NCBI GenBank assembly: GCA_030694905.1
Contig: JAUYTY010000219.1
Location: 1 to 36,893 of the forward strand
Origin: Eubacteriales bacterium
GTDB taxonomy: Bacteria > Bacillota > Clostridia > Tissierellales > Dethiosulfatibacteraceae
Direction of reading: 5' to 3'
Length of the DNA stretch: 36,893 nucleotides
The position numbers were made by a program, and so were the translations under genes. Below, one piece after another: positions 1-8,374 of this stretch. The notes under the pieces are model-generated. The model ran no database searches. It was not told where the DNA came from and saw only the letters and a list, made by a program, of their open reading frames with translations. The stretch's first letter is position 1; the number at the start of each line of letters is the position of its first letter.

Positions 1-362
1 TGATAAATACAATCATTTAAGGATTTTTCAACATATTAAATATTATAGAAAAGTTTGGAACGGGTATAGCAAGAATCAAGGATGAATATTCACATAGCAT
101 TCGTAAGCCTGGTTTTGATGTAAGCGAAAACAGAATTAGAATAATCTTGCCTGTTGTTGAAATTGATACATTAGATCTGTCTCAAGACGAACTCTCTATT
201 TATACTTTACTAAAGGAAGATCAAGAGCTCTATAGAATTGATATAGATTTAAAAACCGGATTTACAAAGTCGAAAACCATTAGAATTCTAAATGGTCTTG
301 CAGACAAAAATGTTATTATAAGAGCTGGAAGCGGAACTGCAGTAAAGTATAAATTGAAGTAA
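1..362 (+). pseudogene. 3' end of an ATP-binding (AlbA_2/HATPase_c_4-type) transcriptional regulator, with in-frame stop
   Basis: The frame that ends at 362 can be read back to the window edge. It gives INTII, then a TAA at 18-20, then GFFNILNIIEKFGTGIAR. The IIEKFGTGI motif is the conserved end of the ATPase-like domain of 'ATP-binding protein' regulators that carry an N-terminal AlbA_2 (Schlafen-like) DNA-binding domain. A winged-helix-like tail follows (LSIYTLLKEDQELY, then SKTIRILNGLADKNVIIR), as is usual for that family. The TAA falls inside the conserved block, where homologs have a sense codon, so I read this as a nonsense-inactivated gene whose 5' part lies outside the window. A TTG at 147 could start a 71-aa protein, but no convincing ribosome binding site precedes it. 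Confidence 0.6.
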
Positions 363-461
363 AAAACAATTCAAGATTTGCGGTACAATTATTATATCAA
401 ACAACATTTGGCAATCAAAAATACAATACCAATTGCCAGAGAGCGAGCCTCTAAATTTCAA

Positions 462-490
462 TTGTGCCTATGTTATATACATAGTATAAT
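462..490 (+). promoter_or_regulatory. Sigma-A-type promoter with dyad in the spacer
   Basis: TTGTGC (462-467) is followed by exactly 17 bp and TATAAT (485-490). The 17-bp spacer is itself a dyad, CTATGT-TATAT-ACATAG, so a dimeric repressor or activator could sit between the -35 and -10 boxes. It would drive the lipoprotein/DUF4230 pair downstream. Confidence 0.6.
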
Positions 491-514
491 CAAGGAGTAT
501 AGCTTAAGAGGTTG

Positions 515-580
515 ATGAAACCCTTGTTCTTTTTGAGCGGGGGTATTTTTGTAGATAGCATAGTGAAGTGGATAATCTGA
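515..580 (+). CDS. Possible 21-aa leader peptide
   Basis: An ATG at 515 preceded by AAGAGG opens a 21-codon frame (begins MKPLFFLSGG, ends VKWII) that stops at 578-580, shortly before the lipoprotein start. It runs through the hairpin at 520-550, the arrangement of a translated leader. No homolog is recognised and the frame could be fortuitous. Confidence 0.25.
   Translation: MKPLFFLSGGIFVDSIVKWII
520..550 (+). terminator. Terminator-like leader hairpin (possible attenuator)
   Basis: ACCCTTGTTC (520-529), loop TTTTT, GAGCGGGGGT (535-544), then ATTTTT. The 10-bp stem includes several G-U pairs. It lies between the promoter at 462-490 and the first gene, so it could attenuate transcription. 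Confidence 0.45.
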
Positions 581-597
581 AGCTGGGGTGGATGAGT

Positions 598-1875
598 ATG
601 AAGAAACGTATTTTGTTAATCATTATAGGCATCATGTTATTGCTTACGGCTTGTAAGAGTGCGGAGGTAAAAGTTGTTGAGCAACAAATATCCTCCATTG
701 GAAGCGTGACGGAAGAAAGTGATATGCTGATTCAGGATGTCCGACGAGCCTATGACAATTTGTCCAATAAGGATAAGAGAAGAATCTCCAACTATTCTGT
801 CTTAGAGGAAGCGGAGCTTGCATATAACACCATTTTTTCAGGGAAAGTGGACAAAATGATTGAGGCTATCGGTCCCATAGATGATGACAGCAAAGTAGCA
901 ATTGACTTAGCAAGATCGGAATATGACAAGCTGACAAAAGCCCAGAAAGCCATTGTCAATAATTTTGGCAATCTAATTGCAATTGAAAAGGAATATGACG
1001 AATATATCGTAAACAGATCTATTGAGACCCTTGATGCATTAAAAGACATTTCTCCAGAGGATGCAGAGGCCATTGTACTTGCTGAAAATATTTATGATAA
1101 ACTAACAGCTGAACAGAAGATCCGCGTATCGAAAGAGAAAGGGGATGTCGCTGTGCTGATCCAGAAGGCAAAGGTTCAGATTGTCGAAATACTCATTAAA
1201 CGAATTGCATATAGGAGAGACGAACCGAGCAGGGATGACTTGATAGCAATGATTAGCGCCTTGGCTGCTTTTTCAGAGCTTAACGAAGATGCACAGTCCC
1301 AAGTGACAAACTATAGAACAGCAGAGAGAGCATTGGATGGCTTTTCTAGCTATATGCAAAAAAGGGCTAGGACGGACAAATTGTTTATCAGAGATAATTA
1401 TATAAAACAGAGCAATACGGTGTCTTATGATGATTTGATGGTTAATTCAAATTCTTACAAGTGGCAGCGGTTGCGTGTTGAAATACAGATAGTAGGGATA
1501 AAAAAGGACGGCTTTCTGCAACCGGATAGTATAGCTGCTATTGAAGTTGGAACTGAGAATGTCTTTGAGCTTGTAGATAATCGGTGGTTCAAAGAGCCTA
1601 TTATTTCTGTAGAAGATACGTTCACAATATATGGTACATTTGGAGGAACGACAACAGTAACTGTCACAGAAGAAGGCTCCGGCTTATGGGGAACGCGTTT
1701 TTTTCAAAATGTCATCGACAAGTATGAAATTCCGATAATCAAGTTTGTTTATACCAGTATTGATAATCTTGGACTGATCGCTACGGGAAATCCCTATGCG
1801 ACAGATGTAGGGATGGATAAAAGGAAGGAAGAACTGATAGATCAATTGAATGGAATGATTGGACAGATGCAATAA
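598..1875 (+). CDS. Lipoprotein with tandem helical repeats
   Basis: The protein begins MKKRILLIII and has a lipobox LLTAC with Cys at residue 19, so it should be exported and lipid-anchored on the outer face of the membrane. Three to four imperfect repeats of about 40 residues follow, of the form ARxxYDxLTxxQKxxVxN (for example RSEYDKLTKAQKAIVNNFGN and ENIYDKLTAEQKIRV). This repeat is common in clostridial and Paenibacillus surface proteins and is probably helical. The last third (from about residue 270) is a different, beta-rich segment resembling an OB-fold-like lipoprotein tail. The start at 598 is chosen for its signal peptide and the GGGG at 585-588; an ATG at 592 is also possible. It is followed 15 bp later by the DUF4230 gene, probably in one operon. 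The function is unknown. Confidence 0.75.
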   Translation: MKKRILLIIIGIMLLLTACKSAEVKVVEQQISSIGSVTEESDMLIQDVRRAYDNLSNKDKRRISNYSVLEEAELAYNTIFSGKVDKMIEAIGPIDDDSKVAIDLARSEYDKLTKAQKAIVNNFGNLIAIEKEYDEYIVNRSIETLDALKDISPEDAEAIVLAENIYDKLTAEQKIRVSKEKGDVAVLIQKAKVQIVEILIKRIAYRRDEPSRDDLIAMISALAAFSELNEDAQSQVTNYRTAERALDGFSSYMQKRARTDKLFIRDNYIKQSNTVSYDDLMVNSNSYKWQRLRVEIQIVGIKKDGFLQPDSIAAIEVGTENVFELVDNRWFKEPIISVEDTFTIYGTFGGTTTVTVTEEGSGLWGTRFFQNVIDKYEIPIIKFVYTSIDNLGLIATGNPYATDVGMDKRKEELIDQLNGMIGQMQ

Positions 1876-1890
1876 ATCGGAGGAATTGGA

Positions 1891-2499
1891 ATGAAAAAGA
1901 GTGGTATGTTTTTTTCGGGTTTCATGGTATTGATAGTTATTGCAGCGATAGCCAGCGCATTTTTTATTGGTTTTAAGATTGCTAGGGATAAGCAGGAACC
2001 CGCAATTATTGCCATTATGAATATTGAGGGAACAATAAAGGATATTGGCGAATTGGCTACGGCGGAATATGGTTATACAATTGCTCAGACAACTGACAAG
2101 CCTAATATGAAGGTGGTGGGATTCGAGATACCATTCACGAGCAGCAAGGTTATATATAGCTATGAGGGCCTCATTAAGGCTGGAATAGATTTCAATAAGA
2201 TAGAAGTGACAGTGAATGAAGCGAATAAGACTATTTTTATCGAATTGCCGGATGCGGAGATACTGAGTTCCGAAGTGGATTTTGATAGCTTGATTGTATA
2301 TGATGCGAAGTACAACCCATTTAATGTATTTACATTTTCAGATATGAATTTAGGTCTTACTGCTTTAAAAGAGAAAGCGGAAGAGTCTGCTATAACTAAT
2401 GGACTATTGATCAGGGCGGCTGATAATGCACAGAGCATTCTCAAGACCACAGTTATGAGCTTCTATGATCCAGGAGAATATAAGATAGAGTTTTATTGA
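1891..2499 (+). CDS. DUF4230-family membrane-anchored protein
   Basis: This is a 202-aa protein with one N-terminal membrane segment (about residues 8-28, FMVLIVIAAIASAFFIGFKI) and an extracytoplasmic domain. The pattern matches DUF4230 proteins: an ELATAEY motif followed by a beta-rich domain with VNEANKTIFIELPDAEILS. The biochemical role of this family is not established. The start is supported by GGAGG eight bases upstream. It probably forms a two-gene cell-envelope operon with the preceding lipoprotein. A GGGACGG palindrome immediately downstream (2509-2542) could act as its terminator. Confidence 0.75.
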   Translation: MKKSGMFFSGFMVLIVIAAIASAFFIGFKIARDKQEPAIIAIMNIEGTIKDIGELATAEYGYTIAQTTDKPNMKVVGFEIPFTSSKVIYSYEGLIKAGIDFNKIEVTVNEANKTIFIELPDAEILSSEVDFDSLIVYDAKYNPFNVFTFSDMNLGLTALKEKAEESAITNGLLIRAADNAQSILKTTVMSFYDPGEYKIEFY

Positions 2500-2508
2500 T
2501 TTAAACCC

Positions 2509-2542
2509 AAAAAACAAAAGGGACGGTTCCTTTTGTTTTTTT
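2509..2542. repeat. GGGACGG palindromic repeat, copy 1
   Basis: Left arm AAAAAACAAAAGG (2509-2521), loop GACGGTT, right arm CCTTTTGTTTTTTT (2529-2542). The same sequence recurs at 9187, 10033 and 23061. It can act as a bidirectional terminator-like hairpin. Repeats with this core are common in clostridial genomes, often near REP-type Y1 transposases, but no transposase is present here. Confidence 0.8.
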
Positions 2543-2695
2543 GCATATGTTATCCAAAGATCATTCTTGAAACAATATATGATGAAGCAGGTTTATTGTT
2601 AAACGAACAATTGTCAGATATACTTAATCTGTACTATGGTAAGTAAAATTGGAAAAATCAAATATACTATTCTGCGTGAGAAGGACGGATCTGAA

Positions 2696-2815
2696 GTGAA
2701 TAAATCCAAAATAAGAAAATTAACAAGGATAGAAATAAAAGAAGCATTATTCTCAAACTTCAATCGTGATCAGACAGTCACCAAATGCTGGAGAAAAACT
2801 AATGAAAATTGTTAA
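2696..2815 (+). pseudogene. Truncated 5' remnant of a GNAT acetyltransferase gene, copy 1
   Basis: A short frame from a GTG at 2696 encodes about 39 residues including RKLTRIEIKEALFSNFNRDQ and VTKCWRK. From memory this matches the extreme N-terminus of a clostridial GNAT family that begins this way, with the CoA-binding body missing. The remnant breaks off at the start of the fucosyltransferase gene at 2802. A second copy with about four differences over 77 bp lies at 9351-9427. Upstream, 2545-2643 also reads open (CYPKIILETIYDEAGLLL..., ending at 2643) and may be another gene remnant; I do not recognise it. Confidence 0.5.
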
Positions 2816-3671
2816 AGTTACTGGGGGATTAGGAAACCAGATGTTTCAGTATGCGTTTTATAAAAGTCTTAAAAATAAAGATTCCAATGTTAAATTAGAT
2901 ATTTCAGTTTTTAAAAGCTATAATGCACATAATGGATATGAATTAAATCGGGTTTTTGGAATTGAAGAGGACTTTTCTTCCTTAGAGGATGTAGAACGCT
3001 TAGGCGATTGTAAAACTCATTTCTTATCTAAGGTTAGAAGACGAATATTTGGATTAAAGAATAGTCACTATATTCAAAAAAAATTTGAGTATGATCCAGA
3101 GGTGTTTAAATTTGATAATATATACCTTGATGGTTATTGGCAGAGTGAAAAATTCTTCGAAGATATCAAGGATGATGTAATTCGTGATTTTGCCTTTGTA
3201 GAAGAGCTTAGTGAAAAGAATATTGAAATAAAAACTATTGCCGAAAGTGAAAATTCGATAAGTATTCATATTAGACGCGGAGATTATGTAACTGATACAA
3301 AGGCTAATAAAGTACATGGGAATATTTGTGACTTAGACTACTATGAGAAGGCGATAAATTTTTTGATTGGCAAAATAAACAGCCCAATATTCATTGTGTT
3401 TTCTGATGATATAGAGTGGGCTAAAAGCAATTTAAAATTAAATAACTGTCATTTTGTGTCTTGGAATAAAGGAAATCACAGCTATAATGACATGAGGTTA
3501 ATGAGCTATTGTAAGCACAATATAATTGCCAATAGTTCATTTAGTTGGTGGGGAGCATATCTTAATAAAAATCCTAACAAAATAGTAGTTGCACCAAATA
3601 AGTGGTTTAATGATACAAGTTTGAATACAATAAATTTAATTCCAAATAATTGGCATCAAATAAGTGGCTAG
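2802..3671 (+). CDS. GT11 alpha-1,2-fucosyltransferase-like glycosyltransferase
   Basis: This 289-aa protein carries the hallmark GT11 motifs in order: TGGLGNQMFQYAF at the N-terminus, HIRRGDYV in the middle (GDP-fucose binding), FSDDIEWAK, and NSSFSWWGAYLN near the C-terminus. GT11 enzymes transfer a sugar, usually L-fucose from GDP-fucose, to a galactose-containing acceptor in cell-surface glycans. The length is normal for the family. The start at 2802 is preferred over an upstream in-frame ATG because the GT11 fold begins there and GGAG lies at 2790-2793. No GDP-fucose biosynthesis genes occur nearby, so this looks like an isolated cargo gene. It is flanked by a repeat and a GNAT fragment upstream, and both suggest insertion. 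Confidence 0.85.
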   Translation: MKIVKVTGGLGNQMFQYAFYKSLKNKDSNVKLDISVFKSYNAHNGYELNRVFGIEEDFSSLEDVERLGDCKTHFLSKVRRRIFGLKNSHYIQKKFEYDPEVFKFDNIYLDGYWQSEKFFEDIKDDVIRDFAFVEELSEKNIEIKTIAESENSISIHIRRGDYVTDTKANKVHGNICDLDYYEKAINFLIGKINSPIFIVFSDDIEWAKSNLKLNNCHFVSWNKGNHSYNDMRLMSYCKHNIIANSSFSWWGAYLNKNPNKIVVAPNKWFNDTSLNTINLIPNNWHQISG

Positions 3672-3686
3672 ATCTGTCATAATTGG

Positions 3687-4262
3687 TTACTGGACTAACG
3701 TCAGCATTTCATTAAGGATACGGTTGATTTCGTTAAGCTGTTCATTTCTCCAGCCTTGAATCCGGGCAATGTCTGCATACATGCTTTCTAATACTTCATA
3801 ATCCAAGCTTTTAAGAGACTCCCTATTGGATTCAATATAACTCCGAATGGAGCCCTTGGAGTTCATCAACGCATTTCTTATATCTCTAATCTCTTGACGA
3901 TAGCTGGAAATCTGCTCTAAAGTGGAAGCATCCAATGTCAGACCGTTTGCCTTCATATCGGCATAGATTGCAGCCAAGTCTTTTCTTGTAGTTCTGACTA
4001 ACTGAAGAAGGGCTTTGTTTTCATCCCTGGCAGCTTCGACTAAAGCGCGTTTTTCTTGAACAGCGTCTTTAAAGTCTGATACGTCTTGTCTCTTTCGTTC
4101 GATTTGAGTTTGACGCGTTGCTGTTCTTTCCTGAACCTGGGGTAAGCGCGTGAACCACTTGCCCGGAGTGGGCTGTGTCTCGGATTCCACGGCAAAAGCT
4201 GTCATTGACAGGGACAATACAAGCATACTTACAATAATTATAGATGATAAAAGTTTTTTCAT
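3687..4262 (-). CDS. Secreted coiled-coil protein of unknown function
   Basis: The protein has 191 aa with a classical signal peptide (MKKLLSSIIIVSMLVLSLSM then TAFA, cleavage likely after AFA-V at about residue 24). The rest is charged and predicted helical, with heptad-like stretches (QERTATRQTQIERKRQDV; RTTRKDLAAIYADMKANG). No enzymatic motif is seen. The start is supported by AAGGAGATG upstream. It is divergent from the two-component system at 4400 across a 137-bp gap that contains a direct repeat suited to an OmpR-type regulator. It may therefore be a target or a periplasmic partner of that system, by analogy with Spy/CpxP-like helical envelope stress proteins. The link is inference from layout and shape, not homology. 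Confidence 0.7.
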   Translation of the reverse strand: MKKLLSSIIIVSMLVLSLSMTAFAVESETQPTPGKWFTRLPQVQERTATRQTQIERKRQDVSDFKDAVQEKRALVEAARDENKALLQLVRTTRKDLAAIYADMKANGLTLDASTLEQISSYRQEIRDIRNALMNSKGSIRSYIESNRESLKSLDYEVLESMYADIARIQGWRNEQLNEINRILNEMLTLVQ

Positions 4263-4292
4263 AAAAACATCTCCTTTTCTTAACTTGGTTTA

Positions 4293-4322
4293 ATTATAAT
4301 AAAAGTGCCATTGGAAAAACAA
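4293..4322 (-). promoter_or_regulatory. Promoter for the secreted coiled-coil gene
   Basis: Read on the minus strand: TTGTTT (4322-4317), 18 bp, TATAAT (4298-4293), about 30 bp upstream of the ATG at 4262. Confidence 0.5.
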
Positions 4323-4331
4323 AGGGCAAAC

Positions 4332-4349
4332 TGTGGCAAAGTTGTGGCA
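4332..4349. promoter_or_regulatory. Direct repeat, candidate OmpR-type response-regulator box
   Basis: TGTGGCA occurs at 4332-4338 and again at 4343-4349, an 11-bp period, in the intergenic region shared by the two-component operon and the divergent secreted protein. Tandem 7-bp half-sites at one helical turn are the usual site architecture for OmpR/PhoB-family regulators. Confidence 0.5.
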
Positions 4350-4399
4350 GTTGTTTATTAATCAATACCTGTATGATAAAATGTCTTGAGGTGATTTTA

Positions 4400-5089
4400 A
4401 TGGGACAATCTATTTATATAGCTGATGATGAGAAAAACATACGAGAGCTGATTAATAGCTTTTTATCCAATGAAGGATACACAGTAACCGCTTTCGAAAA
4501 CGGCGATGATCTGCTTGTGGAATTTCTAGATAATCCTTGTGATATGGTGATTCTGGATATTATGATGAATGGTACCGACGGACTTTCAGTCTGTTCTCAG
4601 ATAAGGCAAAAGCATAATGTGCCAATCATAATTGTTTCTGCAAGAGATAGCGAGCTTGACCGTATAACGGGAATCTCTATAGGGAGTGATGATTATCTTG
4701 TAAAGCCCTTTTCAACCCTGGAGCTTGTCGCAAGGGTAAAAGCGATTTTTAGGCGCATGGCATTTGACAGGGAGATTAAAAAAACCTCAACATTAAAATA
4801 TGGAAGTATTGTCTTAAACCTTAATACCAGAGATGCTTTTTCAGATGAAAAACCTCTTGACTTAACGCCGACTGAATTTGCCTTTATGGTCTATTTGTTT
4901 GAGAACTCTGAAAGAGCTGTATCTCGTGAAGAGCTGTTAAAAAATGTTTGGAAATTCGACTTTGAAGTCGATACCAGAGCTATAGACGATGTATTGAAAC
5001 GCTTACGTAAAAAACTCCTTTTTAGCAATGTGAAGATTGAATCGGTTTGGGGTTTTGGGTTTAAGCTCTCACAGGAGGGCAATGTATGA
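4400..5089 (+). CDS. OmpR/PhoB-family response regulator
   Basis: This 229-aa protein has an N-terminal receiver domain: the acidic pair in IADDEKN, phospho-acceptor Asp53 in VILDIMMNGTDG, the switch Ser in IIIVSARDS and Lys in DDYLVKPFS. A C-terminal winged helix follows (LTPTEFAFMVYLFENSERAV, then VWGFGFKL). The start at 4400 is chosen over an upstream in-frame ATG because GAGGTG sits 7-8 bases ahead and the receiver begins directly. Its stop overlaps the kinase ATG by 4 bases (ATGA at 5086-5089), so it is translationally coupled to the kinase. It is likely to bind the TGTGGCA direct repeat upstream and to regulate itself and the divergent secreted protein. Confidence 0.9.
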   Translation: MGQSIYIADDEKNIRELINSFLSNEGYTVTAFENGDDLLVEFLDNPCDMVILDIMMNGTDGLSVCSQIRQKHNVPIIIVSARDSELDRITGISIGSDDYLVKPFSTLELVARVKAIFRRMAFDREIKKTSTLKYGSIVLNLNTRDAFSDEKPLDLTPTEFAFMVYLFENSERAVSREELLKNVWKFDFEVDTRAIDDVLKRLRKKLLFSNVKIESVWGFGFKLSQEGNV

Positions 5090-6483
5090 AAACCATCAGT
5101 CAAAAAATAGCCACATCATTTTTGCGGTTGATCATTATATCCCTTCTTGTGATTATGCTCCTATTCAATATTGCTGTGCGTATCTATTCGCATAGCATGG
5201 CGCAAAAGGAGCTAAAAAACACAGTTGAGAATGTAGAGATCCTGATACGACAACGGTTTTCATTGGACGACCAAAACCAGAGGGACATTGAAACCATGCT
5301 TGATAATTTGAAACTGATACGGGGAATGCTCAGAATATCCAGCCTGTCTTCCTCAATTGAGTATATGATTGTGGATGCCAAAGGTCAGATTCGCTTTCCC
5401 CTGGATTTTTCGGACAGCTTTTTGTCATATAGGGTTGTGGAAAAAGCGGTCGAGACTGTTGAAGGCAAAGAGCCGGGACGGGTATATTCATTTAGATCAA
5501 CAGGTATTAAGTATTACGTAATCAGTAAGTCCTTTTCAAACAACCGCGTTCCAGCCTTTAAGCTCGTTTTTATATCTGGAAGCAGCGGGTTCTGGGGTTT
5601 CGTAAGGGTAATTAACATCATCCTGCTGTCAATAATAGCTTTAGCTATTGCGTTTGGGAGTTATGTGGCTGTAAAGCTTTCTAAAAGCATTACAAAGCCC
5701 ATATCGGATTTATCGAAGTATGCAAAAGAGATTGGACAAGGCAAATTCGTGGTCTTGCCAACTGACGAAAGCAGTGCGGAAATAAATGACCTCACAAACA
5801 ATATGAATGATATGTCAAAGCGACTGATGGATTACGATCGAACTCAAAAAATGTTTTTACAAAACGCCTCTCACGAGATTAGAACACCGCTTATGAGCAT
5901 TCAGGGATATGCCGAGGGAATATCTAAGGGTATTTTTTCTGACACAGCCAAAACAGCAGAAATCATTTGCGAAGAAAGCAAACGCCTAAATTCCCTTGTT
6001 GAAAATCTTTTAACTTTATCAAGAATTGAAAACAACACATATGAACAGGAGCTTTCGGCAATCAACCTCTCTGATAACATAAAGGAGTATATTCAAAAAA
6101 TAACGGGATACACAATAAAGGAAAACAAGATACTGAAACTGAACATAAAGGATAACAACCTTACAGTTAATGCGAACGACACCCTATTATCCACTGCAGT
6201 TATCAATATTGTTTCGAACTGCATCAAATATGCCCGCAGCGAAATAGAAGTTTCTTTATTCAAACAAGGCGATTATGCCATAATAAGAATCAAGGATGAC
6301 GGAGAAGGTATTTCTAAAAAAGACTTATCTTATATCTTTGACCGATTTTACAAAGGCAAAAATGGTAACTTTGGATTAGGACTCTCTATTGCAAAATCAG
6401 CGGTTGAGGTTATGAGTGGAAACATAAAGGCATACAATGACAATGGAGCAGTGTTTGAAATAGAACTCCCATTATTGACTTGA
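5086..6483 (+). CDS. Membrane sensor histidine kinase (HAMP)
   Basis: This is a 465-aa HisKA-type kinase. TM1 spans about residues 12-35 and an extracytoplasmic sensor about residues 36-165. TM2 (INIILLSIIALAIAFGSYVA) covers about 176-195 and is followed by a HAMP domain with KSITKPISDLSKYAKEIGQG. His263 in NASHEIRTPLMSIQG is the phosphorylation site. The ATPase domain shows the N box (NIVSNCIKYAR), G1 (DDGEGI) and G2 (FGLGLSIAKS). It pairs with the overlapping response regulator. The signal is unknown. The neighbouring secreted coiled-coil protein and downstream surface-glycan genes point to envelope sensing. Confidence 0.92.
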   Translation: MKTISQKIATSFLRLIIISLLVIMLLFNIAVRIYSHSMAQKELKNTVENVEILIRQRFSLDDQNQRDIETMLDNLKLIRGMLRISSLSSSIEYMIVDAKGQIRFPLDFSDSFLSYRVVEKAVETVEGKEPGRVYSFRSTGIKYYVISKSFSNNRVPAFKLVFISGSSGFWGFVRVINIILLSIIALAIAFGSYVAVKLSKSITKPISDLSKYAKEIGQGKFVVLPTDESSAEINDLTNNMNDMSKRLMDYDRTQKMFLQNASHEIRTPLMSIQGYAEGISKGIFSDTAKTAEIICEESKRLNSLVENLLTLSRIENNTYEQELSAINLSDNIKEYIQKITGYTIKENKILKLNIKDNNLTVNANDTLLSTAVINIVSNCIKYARSEIEVSLFKQGDYAIIRIKDDGEGISKKDLSYIFDRFYKGKNGNFGLGLSIAKSAVEVMSGNIKAYNDNGAVFEIELPLLT

Positions 6484-6506
6484 TGAAAAAACAAAGGAAG
6501 AACCCA

Positions 6507-7379
6507 ATGATTAAAATTTTTCTTATCAAAAGAGCGCACTTCATACCCGATAAGTTGTATTTGAAGATAGTGTTCTTTATGCGCTTTCATAGGATGTTAA
6601 GCTTCAAGAGGCCGGAGACACTGAATGAAAAGCTCCAATGGCTTAAGATCTATGACCGAAGACCGGAATACACGAAGCTTGTGGATAAATATGAAGTCCG
6701 CAAGGTTATTGCCGATGCTATAGGGGAAGATCATCTAATTCCCCTGTTGGGGGTATGGGATTCAGCAGATGAGATTGATTATGACAGGCTTCCCAATCAG
6801 TTTGTCCTGAAATGCACCCACGATTCAAAAAGCATTGTCATATGCAAAGACAAGAAGAACTTTGATTTTGAGGCTGCAAAAAAGAAGCTGAACAAAAAGC
6901 TGAAAACAGACTTCTACTTGATGGGACGGGAATGGCCTTACAAGGATGTAAAACCACGGATAATTGCAGAGAAATATATGGTGGATGAGTCTGGCGTGGA
7001 ACTGAAGGACTATAAAATCATGTGCTTCAATGGCAATCCCGATAATATGATGGTCTGCTATAATAGAACGGATGACCATACTGATTTTAAGTTCTTTGAC
7101 TTATCCTGGAACTGGTTAAACTATATTTGCGGCGATGAAGATTTGGGCGGAGTGGATCTGCCTGAAAAACCCAAGGGTTACAATGAGATGATGACTATAG
7201 CTAGACAACTGTCCAGAGATTATTATTTCACTAGAATTGATTTGTATGATATCAATGGACATATCTATTTTGGGGAGATAACCCTGCATCCAGCCAGTGG
7301 ATTGGGCAAAGTGATCAATAGTACTGCTGATCGAGAATTGGGTAAGAAGTTGATCCTGCCTTTGCTGGATGAGAATTGA
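6507..7379 (+). CDS. TupA-like ATP-grasp glycan-modification protein
   Basis: The sequence matches the TupA-like ATP-grasp family found in polysaccharide and teichuronopeptide clusters: ETLNEKLQWLKIYDRRPEYT, LVDKYEVRKVI, LIPLLGVWDS, PNQFVLKCTHDS, PRIIAEKYMVD and LKDYKIMCFNGNPD. These proteins are thought to form amide links between amino acids and sugars in cell-surface polymers; direct biochemistry is sparse. I place the start at 6507 because AGGAAG lies about 8 bases upstream. An ATG at 6483 that overlaps the kinase stop by one base is the alternative. The gene lies directly after the kinase and overlaps the next glycosyltransferase frame, so sensor and glycan genes may be co-transcribed. 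Confidence 0.8.
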   Translation: MIKIFLIKRAHFIPDKLYLKIVFFMRFHRMLSFKRPETLNEKLQWLKIYDRRPEYTKLVDKYEVRKVIADAIGEDHLIPLLGVWDSADEIDYDRLPNQFVLKCTHDSKSIVICKDKKNFDFEAAKKKLNKKLKTDFYLMGREWPYKDVKPRIIAEKYMVDESGVELKDYKIMCFNGNPDNMMVCYNRTDDHTDFKFFDLSWNWLNYICGDEDLGGVDLPEKPKGYNEMMTIARQLSRDYYFTRIDLYDINGHIYFGEITLHPASGLGKVINSTADRELGKKLILPLLDEN

Positions 7380-7398
7380 TGGAGATGGGTGGATTGCT

Positions 7399-8289
7399 AT
7401 GAATGATTTAAATCAAATAGAAATCACAGTTGTTACACCAACTTATAATCGAGGACATCTATTGGAAAACTGCTATGCATCATTGCAAATGCAAACAAAT
7501 CCCAGGTTTGTCTGGATGATTGTTGATGATGGATCAACTGATGGTACTGATGAAGTAGTGTCACAATGGAAATTGGAGAGAAAAATTGAAATCGAGTACT
7601 TTAAAAAACAAAACGGTGGCATGGCTTCTGCTCTAAACATAGCGTTAGACAGAGCAACCACCAAATATTTTGCATACATTGATTCGGATGATACACTATC
7701 TGAGCGGGCCATAGAAATGGCTCTTGAACAGTTGCGTGGTATAGAACATGATGATAGCTTAGCAGGGATTTTGGCGCTACGCACCAATCCTGACGGTACT
7801 GTATTAGGTGGGAAGCTAATCCCGAAAAATATTACAAGGATCAACTTACCCCGGCTTGGTGAAATGAGGATTAAATCAGAATTGATAATCTTTTTTAAGA
7901 CAGATATCATCAAACAATTCAGGTTTCCTGAAATACCAGGCGAGAAATTTATAACACCTGCTTATATTGAATATAAGGTTGGTGAAAAACATGATTTCCT
8001 GGTCTCTGGAGATACTTTTTGCTATTGCGAGTACAATGATGATGGCATAACGAAAAATATACGTTCTATTATAAAATCAAATCCCAAAGGCTATACAATG
8101 GTGAAAAGACAATCCTATGAATTAATAAAGGGAGTTATTCCAAAGAGCAAACATGGGATCATGTTCATTGCCGGTAGTATTTTGAGTGGCGATAAAAATA
8201 TTGTAAAAAATTCTCCGAATAAACTGATGACTTTGCTTTTATATCCTTTAGGATGGTTAGTTAGCAAGATAAGATTTCGTGATATATGA
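7399..8289 (+). CDS. Family 2 glycosyltransferase (GT-A)
   Basis: This GT2 enzyme of about 296 aa shows VVTPTYNRGHLLENCYASLQ, the nucleotide-sugar site DDGSTDGTDEVV, KQNGGMASALNIALDRATTK and the DxD-type motif YIDSDDT. Start 7399 is preferred because GGGTGG is 6 bases upstream and the fold begins there. An upstream ATG at 7369 would overlap the preceding gene. It probably adds a sugar to an envelope polymer made with the TupA-like neighbour. Sugar specificity cannot be read from sequence. Confidence 0.88.
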   Translation: MNDLNQIEITVVTPTYNRGHLLENCYASLQMQTNPRFVWMIVDDGSTDGTDEVVSQWKLERKIEIEYFKKQNGGMASALNIALDRATTKYFAYIDSDDTLSERAIEMALEQLRGIEHDDSLAGILALRTNPDGTVLGGKLIPKNITRINLPRLGEMRIKSELIIFFKTDIIKQFRFPEIPGEKFITPAYIEYKVGEKHDFLVSGDTFCYCEYNDDGITKNIRSIIKSNPKGYTMVKRQSYELIKGVIPKSKHGIMFIAGSILSGDKNIVKNSPNKLMTLLLYPLGWLVSKIRFRDI

Positions 8290-8374
8290 ACATTGCACTT
8301 AAAACGTAGAAGCATTTATATCTGGCTAAACATAAATAATCTGCACAAAATATATCATACCAGGAGAGTTGGCA

